Positions 55,261-64,000 of a DNA stretch of 64,000 nt are shown piece after piece. Source of the DNA: Beta vulgaris subsp. vulgaris. Taxonomy: Eukaryota; Streptophyta; Magnoliopsida; Caryophyllales; Amaranthaceae. How positions within the stretch are numbered: position 1 is the first letter of the stretch; every line of letters begins with the position of its first letter. The DNA lies in NCBI RefSeq assembly GCF_026745355.1, contig NC_079205.1, positions 35,945,660-36,009,659 on the forward strand. Reading direction: 5' to 3'. Below the pieces are notes generated by a model. That model was not told where the DNA came from. It did no database searches and saw only the letters and a program-made list of their open reading frames with translations. Both the position numbers and the translations under genes were made by a program.

Positions 55261-56882
55261 ACTCCCCCACACTATAACTTTGCTAGGCCTCGAGCAAAGA
55301 AAATATCGAAGAAATATCCAATATCACTCAAGACCAAACTAATGAGAGTTTAACAATAAGCTAAAAACGTTTTTGTTTTAAAAGAACTTAATATTTAGTC
55401 ATAAAAACTTTTTTTTTGTTAGGTTAGCAAGTTAATTATAAATGTTTGACTTTTATTCTCAAGCAACATTTATAATAAATTAGTTTGATCTCATAAGTAA
55501 TCTAGGTGCTCATGTGCATGTGTATTGACATTCGAATACGAGGTACTTTAGTCAGACTTGATTATTGTTTCAGTTGATTCCCACATATTTTTCCGTACAA
55601 GAAGCACTTAGTACCCGTGCATGGATCGTCTCTTTCATATGACATTGCACTTGCCACTCAATGATCTCAAAGGAGTTCTCGATACTTTGTTATTTGCTTT
55701 GCTTTTGAGGCTTTTTATATGCTTTTTTTTCAGTTTCCTTTTTGGAAATACAATAGCTTTAAGATATTTTTTTTCACTCTTTTTTATAATGGTTCACATT
55801 CTCATAATTTTGATAATTTGGATTACTAATCCCTTTGTTTTTTGAACCAAGATTCCCTCTATTTTTTAACAAAGTCGAGTAATTCTCCAGTAACCAAGAG
55901 TAGTGAAAGATCACCAAGAAAAATATATGTACTAATTAGGTAATTAAGGTATGAAAGTCCTTCCGCCATACCCCGCATCTTAGACAATGAATAAAGTGTG
56001 CTAGATTACCAATAAAAATGATCATTATTAAGGTAATTAATAGGTTACAAGAGTTAAAGCCATCACATTCATAACTTCAAAAACATTTTTTTTTTGTTTT
56101 TTATGTAATAAAACGAAATTTGAGTAAAACGTTGTTAGATTAGAGCCTATTATCAATTATTTTCATTAACTAGCTGCTCATCTATGAGATGACAATGAAT
56201 GGATTATAATATACCCTCAAATAGACACATAATAACATATATAAAAATAAAAAGTTTCCCTTAAAATTTATGAAAAATTTGGGCAACATTTCCCCGTAAA
56301 ATGACCAAAAGGCAATTATATGCCACATACTTAAACCTGTAAATGACTCGAATAACACTTTGTGTTGGGGTATTTCCTTAGCATGCTGTGCATGCTTTAC
56401 CAGCCAATGTGCTGGTAGTTCCTACAAGGCTAGTTGCCTTGGTAGGGGTTAGCCCTTGGGCTGACTTAATTTCCCAATCAAAAAAAACAAAAAGCCACAA
56501 AACACACTATACATCACCAAACAATCTGAATATGCCAGCTGCATCCAGTCACCCCCACACTTAATGTTTGTAGTGTCCTTAATGCAAGAATAATAAAAGA
56601 AGAGAGGAGAAAGGGACAACACAACTTGATGGATGGTTGTTAGAACTCTGTGAATGTGAAAGCATTGTCAAATTGTGCAAAGTTGCCCACGTGTGGGTGC
56701 TTACTCCAAGTCCATGACGATGTCGGCATCCTTGGATTAGGCATAGCAAGGTCCTGCAAAACAGAACAAGCTCTAAAATAGCCAAGTTTGAGGAATTTGA
56801 AAACACAAATTTAATTACTAATAAATAAATAAATAAACTAATGAAAAGTAAAATAAAATCCTAGGTTGCGTCCTAGTTAACG
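55261..56882 (-). other. Athila-type 3' region between pol and LTR
   Basis: No convincing ORF; Athila elements often carry an env-like ORF here, but none is recognisable. A second GTGTGGGGGT purine tract lies at about 56548 (minus strand). A TRIM-like 'GGTAGTTCCTACAAGGCTAG' stretch is at 56431. Confidence 0.5.
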
Positions 56883-58029
56883 TTAAGTTTGAGTCTTCAG
56901 CCAGACGTAGCCATATGCATCAATCAATGTAAGTAGGGTCTACTAGGTTAATGGACTCGATAAGACCTTCCTCAATGTCGTGAGACACGACATGTTTCAA
57001 TCGTTGTCCATTTACCATAAGAAGACGTCCATCTCGTGGGTCGGAAATCTGTATAGCACCAGAAGGAAAAACCTGCTCAACAACAAAAGGGTCATCCCAC
57101 CTAGAACGTAATTTGCCAGGATAAAATTTAAGCTTAGAATTATAAAGCCATACTTGCTGATTAGGTTAAAAAGTTTCTCTAGCAATATGTTTATCATGAA
57201 AGGCTTTAGTTTTGGCCTTGTACATCTTAGCATTCTCGTAAGCACCATTACGTAATTCATTTAATTCATTCAATTGAAGATGACGGTTAGAACGAGCTTG
57301 TTTCATATCAAAATTAAACGCTTTAGTAGCCTAAAAAGCCCTATATTCTAACTCAACGGGAAGATGACATGCTTTTCCAAAAATGAGTCTATATGGTGAC
57401 ATTCCTATTAGGGTCTTAAATGCAGTACGATAACCCCAAAGTACGTCATTTAACCTCAAAGACCAACCTTTTCTATCAAGTTTAACTGTTTTCTCCAAAA
57501 TAAATTTAATCTCACGATTAGACACCTCTACTTGACCACTAGTTTGAGGATGATAAGGAGTGGCTACTTTATGTGTGACATTATACTTTTTAACCAACGA
57601 CTCAAAAGAACAATGAAGAAAAAGGCTTCCCCCATCACTAATGAGTGCTCTAGGTACCCCAAATCGACAAAATATCCCTACAAGAAAATGCTAAAACAAC
57701 GACTGCTTAACAGCGACGGTCAGAAAAATCGTCGTTCTTACTAAAACAGCGTCCGTGGTAAGCCGTCGGTGAACACCGACTGCTGGTAAAGGATGCAACG
57801 ACGGTTTAACAGTCGTTGAAAAACAACGACAGTTTCAAGCCGTCATTAAATTGATTAATGTGCCTCTGAAATTTTGTTTACCTAAGGCGACGGTCTTAAA
57901 CGGTCGGTGATGGAAGGAAAAAGGGGTAACATAAAGTGGCCCTTTTCAGTAGGGTTTATTTAAACGCAACTTGAACGAAAGAAGTTGCCTCTTTCAGTCG
58001 GCGAATTGAAGAAGGCAAGAAGCCATTGA

Positions 58030-58173
<144 letters not shown>

Positions 58174-58915
58174 TGAAATCGGTATCTCATTCTTCTTAAT
58201 TTTGTTGCATTTTGATTTTTGGGATAATTTATACTTGGATCTGACCTTTTTTGTGTAGATGATTTTTGAATTTTTAATCGCGCGTTATATTTACTAGAAT
58301 TTGATTTGGTAGACTTTTTATATCTTGATGATTGGGGATTTTATTGAAATGTAGGACTTGTTTGATGAAAGTGCAGCGTAAATTTAGGTGCATTGTGTGT
58401 GCTAAGTTGTACTTGGACACCATAAGAGGTACATATGCTGCATCTGTTACGATTATGACGGTCGGACATTGGAGTTAGGGTTAAGGGAGTAATATCTTAT
58501 TGCTAAGAACCCCAATTATGGTATAACCGTATAAGAGAATTGTGTTGTTTGTAATCGTAGTGTACATGTTTGCTTTTGTCTGTGTCGCTTTGATCTGTAA
58601 TTTTACATATCTGATTTTTGTCCCCAGCTGTGTGATGGTTTTTCATCAACATGAAAGTTTCTGTTGCTATTCTGTTTTATGTTGGCACATTGTGTTGTTT
58701 CCTCGTTAATTCAATTCAGCGGTTAGAGTTGGTAAAAATGCCAAAGATGTAGGTTGTAGTAGTATTTGTTTCTTGTTAGGTGGCAATTTGAATGTTATTA
58801 ATGATCATAATTCATATGTGTATATATATATGTTGGTTGCAAAATATGACTAAAAGCTTGGTTTTACTACAAGATCTTTGGGTGTTTTCTTAATTTCTCT
58901 CGTACAAACATGTAG

Positions 58916-59463
58916 GACTAGAAGGAAGTGCCATTGGGCAACATTGGCAAGATGCTATTGGTAGGGTCTTAGATGAAGGGATGATTTTTGAGCGTGTAGG
59001 TTCAAGCCAACTTGCTGGCTTGCTTGTAGCTATCTGGTAACTATGCATGACTGTATCACCCTGATGATGACTTCCAAGATCAGCAGCTTACCTTCGTGTA
59101 CATATATGTTGAACTGTAAGTATCTGTTTCAGGGTACGAAAGAATTTGAGAATGCATGCTGGAGACCTTGATGTTGCAGCAGTTGCTTGTGGATTTGGCA
59201 GAACAATTAGTAACAAGGTATGGACCTTTAATTCAGGAAATCATAGTTCATTATATAGCACGCGTCTCTTATGTATTGATGAAACAAAAATTTGGAGGGG
59301 GGAGTAGGCTTGAGGTTGAGAGTCCATGATAGAATAATATGTTTTGTAAACTGTCACTTAGTTACACATTTGGAAGCAGTGAATCGTCGTAATGCTGACT
59401 TCAATCATATCTTTCGAACTATGGTCTACTCTCGACAATCTCACTTACTCAATGTTGCTGCTG
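58916..59463 (+). pseudogene. Captured FRA3-like inositol polyphosphate 5-phosphatase fragment, three exons
   Basis: Exon 58916-59036: [20 protein letters not shown] and [17 protein letters not shown]. Exon 59133-59217: [20 protein letters not shown]. Exon 59298-59463: [20 protein letters not shown] and [19 protein letters not shown]. These match, in order, the catalytic-domain start of plant type II 5-phosphatases of the FRA3 class, which act on phosphoinositides. Introns 59037-59132 and 59218-59297 keep GT..AG borders, so genomic DNA, not cDNA, was captured. No stop inside the exons, but the catalytic core that follows is absent. Confidence 0.85.
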
Positions 59464-60339
59464 GTATGCGATGTCTGCTTTTGTATTGCTCTCTTGCGTT
59501 GTGCTTATATTTATTTTGGCTACTTTATTCATTTTATAAGAACCTGCATGTTTAATAGAAATGATATAACAGAAAGCAACTAATGCACTTCATACAATCA
59601 TGCTCTTACATGTAAAAGTAAAAACTTTTGAACATGAAAAACCACACACTTGTATATATGAGGCGTTGTTGATTTGTTTTTTGTTAGTTATTCTAACTTT
59701 CGTTATTACAAACATTCGGAGGAATTATTTCTCACAAACTTCTTTTTGATTGCCTGTTTACCCTTTTCAGATAACAAGTGGTATTCGTCTTCAGTGGGTT
59801 ATTACAGATTACACATCGTACTACAGGCCGCTCCGACTCCCGAAATCTCGAAGCAGGTGACTTCTTTGGGGATGATCTGCTAACATGGGCTTCACAACCA
59901 AATTCGTCAACCTAAAATCTTCCACCCTCAAATTTTTCAGTCAAGTGTATTAGCAATGTTGAAGCCTTTTGTCTCCCTGCTCAAGATGTTAGACACTTGG
60001 TTATTTTTAATTATAGTCAGAAATTCCAGCTTGCTCCTAGAGAGCATCATGCTTGAGTTTACCAATAGACTTTAAGCTCATTATATTTTTGTAGAACCCG
60101 ACTTCTACTTTATTTCCCGACATCGGGATCTATTTTGTGTACATAAGTTTAATCTATTTCATGTAATTATATAAGTATCTACGCAAATTATAATATACAT
60201 CAAAATTGCATATTTTTGTAATTGAAAAATTGACAATGCGATGGAGGAACAACTTTAATTAGTATATTTAGGTGCAGCTGTGCAGGTACAGGTTTAATTA
60301 TGAATTCGAACAATAAATTTTAACGTAATGTTTAAAAAT
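59464..60339 (+). other. CACTA interior of unknown origin
   Basis: Contains a splice-acceptor-like TTTTCAG at 59765-59771 followed by TSGIRLQWVITDYTSYYRP (59775-59830), which I do not recognise; it may be a third captured exon. No other coding signal. Confidence 0.35.
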
Positions 60340-63300
60340 AGCGACGACTACACATTAAGTGGACGACGATTAGGCAGTCGTTGTAAGGAAATATATGCTG
60401 CCATGGAGTTGAACTTTAACGACTGCTGGATAATACAACGACAACTTAAAGCCGTCGGTAAAATCAACGACTGCTTTAAACTATCATTGTATTAACGATA
60501 GCCACAAACCGTCGTTGTCATGAAGTCAACGTAATATTTTCACCGAGGCCCAGTCGTCGTTGATTCCAATATTCGCGACCATTTGTACAGCGACGGTTGG
60601 TAACGTCCATTTGGCCGTCGCTAATTTATCACCGACCGTTTTTACTATATCAACGACGGCTTTAAGCAGTCGTTGATATTGTCTTTTCTTGTAGTGTATA
60701 TGATCTTTAACAAATTCCATAACTACTTTGTGATCATTAGTCATAGTAGCTTTGGCTTCAACCCATTTAGATACGTTGTCAACAACAACTAATATGTATA
60801 AAAGCCAAAAGATGGTGGAAAAGGATCCATAAAATCTATACCCCACACATTAAAAATCTCAACAATCAGAATAAGGGTGAGAGGTATCATGTTACGGCGA
60901 GATATAGTACCTGTTTTCTGACATTTATCACAAGCTAGACAAAATTGATGTGCATCTTTAAATAACGCGGGCCAATAAAATCCCCTTTGGAGTACTTTGG
61001 CAGTTGTTCTCTTACCTCCAAAGTGTCCCCCACAAGAATAAGAATGACAAAACGATAGAATATGATATTCAGATTTAGGTACACATCTCCTAATTAGTTG
61101 GTCTGAACAATGCTTAAACAAATAAGGATCTTCCCAATAATAATGTTTAACCTGTGAAAAGAATTGGTCTTTCTCTTGTTTTGACCATTGTGATGGTATC
61201 TGACCAGAAGCAAGATAATTAACAAAATGCACAAATCATGGAAGACGTGTATGTGAAACTGCAAACAATTGTTCATCAAGAATCTTATCATGTACAACTA
61301 AATCATTAGTATGTTCAAAAATAATCCTAGAGAGATAATCAACAACTGAATTTTCAGATCCCCTTTTATCTTTAATTTCAATATCAAATTCTTGTAACAG
61401 GAGAATCCACCTAATTAGTCTAGGTTTTGACTCTTTCTTAGACAATAAGTATCTTAAAGCTGCATTATCAGAATAAATTATGACTTTCAAGCATAAAAGA
61501 TACGAGCGGAACTTATCAAGTGCAAACACAATGGCTAGTAACTTTTTTTCAGTCGTTGAGTAATTTTTCTGAGCATCCGTAAGAGTTCGACTAGCATACT
61601 AAATTACATGAGTTGCTTTATTTACCTTTTGACCATGTACGACACCAAGAGCGTAGTCAGACGCATCACACATAATTTCAAAAGGCAAAGAAAAATTAGG
61701 GGGCTGCACTATAGGCGCTGACACAAGTAACGATTTTATCTTTTCAAAAGACTTAACACATGATTGATTGAAAATAAAGGTGATATCTTTAGCAAGAAGA
61801 TTGGTGAGAGGCCTAACAAGCTTGCTAAAGTCTTTAATGAATCTCCTATAAAAACCTGCATGGCCTAGAAAGGATCTAACATGCTTAACAGAAGTAGTAA
61901 TAGGAAAATTAGAGATGATATCAACTTTAGCTTTATCGACTTCAATACCTTGCTTTGAACCCAAAATAATACCTTCCTTAACCATAAAATGGCTCTTTTC
62001 CCAACTCCGAATAAGATTTACCTATTTGCATCTCTTTAATACAGATGTCAAGTTATCTAAACACTCATCAAATGAAGACCCCAAAACAGAGAAATCATCC
62101 ATAAACACCTCTAAAAATTTGTCAACCATATCACAAAAGATCGACATCATACATCTTTGGAAAGTAGAAGGTGCATTACATAACCAAAAAGGCATCCTTC
62201 TAAATGCAAACGTACCTGCGGGACATGTAAAAGTAGTTTTTTCTTGATCTTCAGTATAAATAGCCAATTGATTATAACCAGAATAGCCATCAAGAAAGCA
62301 ATAGTAACTTTGACCTGCTAACTTTTCTAAGATCTGATCAATAAAAGGTAATGGAAAGTGACCTTTCCTAGTCACCGAATTAAGCTTCCTATAATCAATA
62401 CAAACTCGCCAACCTGTGGTCTCCCTAGTAGGAACAAGCTCTCCTGCATTATTTTTCACAACTGTAATAGCAGACTTTTTAAGAACAACTTGCACGGGAC
62501 TAACCCACTGACTATCGAAATAGGGTATATGATACCAGCATCTAAAAGTTTTACGACCCCTTTATGACTACTTCTTTTATGTGTGGGTTCAACCTTCGTT
62601 GCATCTCTCTAGTAGGTTTAACATTTTCTTCTAAAAAGATCCTATGCATACAAATAAAAGGACTAATTCCTCTTAAATCTGCTACAGACCATTCTATAGC
62701 CCTTTTATGATCTACTAAAACCTTAATCAGTGCTGATTCCTGCTCATTAGACAATTCCGATGAAATTATAACTGGTAAAGTCTCATTAGACCCTAGATAT
62801 GCATACTTGAGTGTAGATGGAAGAGGTTTTAACTCAAGTTTAGGTGGAGAAACTATAGAGAATGGGGATGGAGACTCAGAGAGGGGCGGTAAAGGATCTT
62901 TTCTAGACACCCAAGAAGAAGTTTCCCATATAGACGTGTGATCAAGAATGGAGCTTAATACCTCAGAAACATTTCCCAAGTTATATGTCCCAATGTTCTC
63001 ATGTGCAATACTAGTTTCTAGAGCATCTTTAGATATGAGTGCAGGTAAAGCCTCCTCCACTAACTCATCAATTGAATCAACAAAGAAACATTCAGATTCA
63101 TTTTCAAATGTAGGTTGAGAAGAAGCTCTAAAAATATTCAGTTTGATTCTCATATTTAAAACAGAGACCACAATCTCTCCAGAGCGACAATTTATAGTAG
63201 CATCACCGGTGGCTAAGAAAGGACGCCAAAATTAAAGGAATATTCTTATTAGAAGGGTTACCTGATTCTATATCTAATACCACAAAGTCTACAGGGAAGA

Positions 63301-64000
63301 AACCTTTATCAATTTTAACTAAAACATCATCAATCCTACCTCTAGGAACTCTAACAGACCTATCTACTAACTGTAGGGTACAATTAGAAGGTTGTATCTC
63401 ACCTAAGCCTAGCTGCTCATACACAGAATAAGGGATCAGATTAACACTTGAACCTAAATCTAATAGTGCTTTTTCAATTTTATGATCACCAATATGATAA
63501 GACATAGTGGGGACACCAGGATCTTTGAATCTAGGAGTGTGGTTAAACTGCAAAATAGAGCACACTTGTTCACTTAGGACAACTTTATTAGAACAATGCG
63601 CCTTTGATTTTCTTTTAAAAGTGCACATATCTTTAAGGAATTTAGAATAGGTAGGAATTTGTTTTATTGCATCCAAGAGAGGAAGATTAATTTTAACTTG
63701 TTTGAAAGTCTCTAAAACATCTTCTTTTTGCGTATTTTTACCATAAGGTGAAAGTGCATCTAAAGCTTGAGGATAAGGAACTCTAGGTTCATAAGGAATA
63801 AAATGTGAAGATTTAGACAAAGTAGGGGAAAGGGAGTTACCATTTCCTTTTTCAGTTTCACTTTCCTTAGTTTCCAACTCATTAGATTTATCTTGCTTTT
63901 CCTTTTCCTCTACTAGGTTATCTACCTCTTTACCATTTTCGAGGGTCATGACAACCTTAACATGCTCATAATTATGGTTCTTAGGATTTTCAACTGAATT

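Noticed and set aside
59674..59883. 69-residue frame in the CACTA element
   Set aside because: Spans a likely intron-exon border; not a protein in itself, though the part after 59771 may be a captured exon.

Overview
This window reads as TE-saturated nuclear DNA of a flowering plant. I see nested Copia, Gypsy, LINE, CACTA and hAT elements with plant-type hallmarks (PBS matching initiator tRNA-Met, Sirevirus, Athila and Tat lineages), introns with GT..AG borders, and no bacterial or organellar gene order. A Caryophyllales-like eudicot is a weak inference from a small secreted peptide whose cysteine spacing resembles the Phytolacca/Mirabilis C6 antifungal knottins. There are no rRNA, tRNA or CRISPR loci.

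Layout. 1-7.9 kb: a decayed CACTA/En-Spm-type gene whose last exons encode a Ulp1/C48 cysteine-peptidase domain. Its introns are filled with a ~160-bp tandem repeat, G/C-rich minisatellites and a 0.6-kb TA microsatellite, and one repeat unit is split by a 1.3-kb element with ~90-bp terminal inverted repeats. 8.3-11.5 kb: 3' part of a Sirevirus-like Copia (env-like ORF plus LTR). 11.9-19.1 kb: a broken Copia element split by a 1.9-kb CACTA element. 19.1-33.6 kb: a three-layer nest, in which a LINE is split by an antisense Copia that is itself split by an internally deleted Sirevirus-like element (TSD AAGTA). 33.7-44.6 kb: an antisense Tat-lineage Gypsy element with young LTRs, a frame-broken gag-pol and an intact four-exon gene on the opposite strand. 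44.6-49.4 kb: the gene-like island, with a CACTA MITE, a SINE, a hAT element (perfect 8-bp TSD) and, just downstream, the one convincing host protein-coding gene, a secreted double-knottin peptide. 49.4-52.4 kb: a 5'-truncated LINE with 17-bp target duplications. 53.9 kb to the end: an antisense Athila-type Gypsy element running off the window, split by a 3-kb CACTA element carrying fragments of a Rab-type GTPase and a FRA3-like inositol polyphosphate 5-phosphatase.

The strongest candidates for something unusual are: (i) the 782-residue, intron-containing antisense gene that stays open while the gag-pol of the same young element is broken; (ii) the 12-cysteine tandem knottin; (iii) the CACTA gene capture; (iv) tandem repeats shared between separate introns of the C48 gene; (v) short palindromic motifs, different in the two Sirevirus-like elements, that recur through both LTR and coding parts. 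All domain names come from motif recognition by eye; no database search was run.
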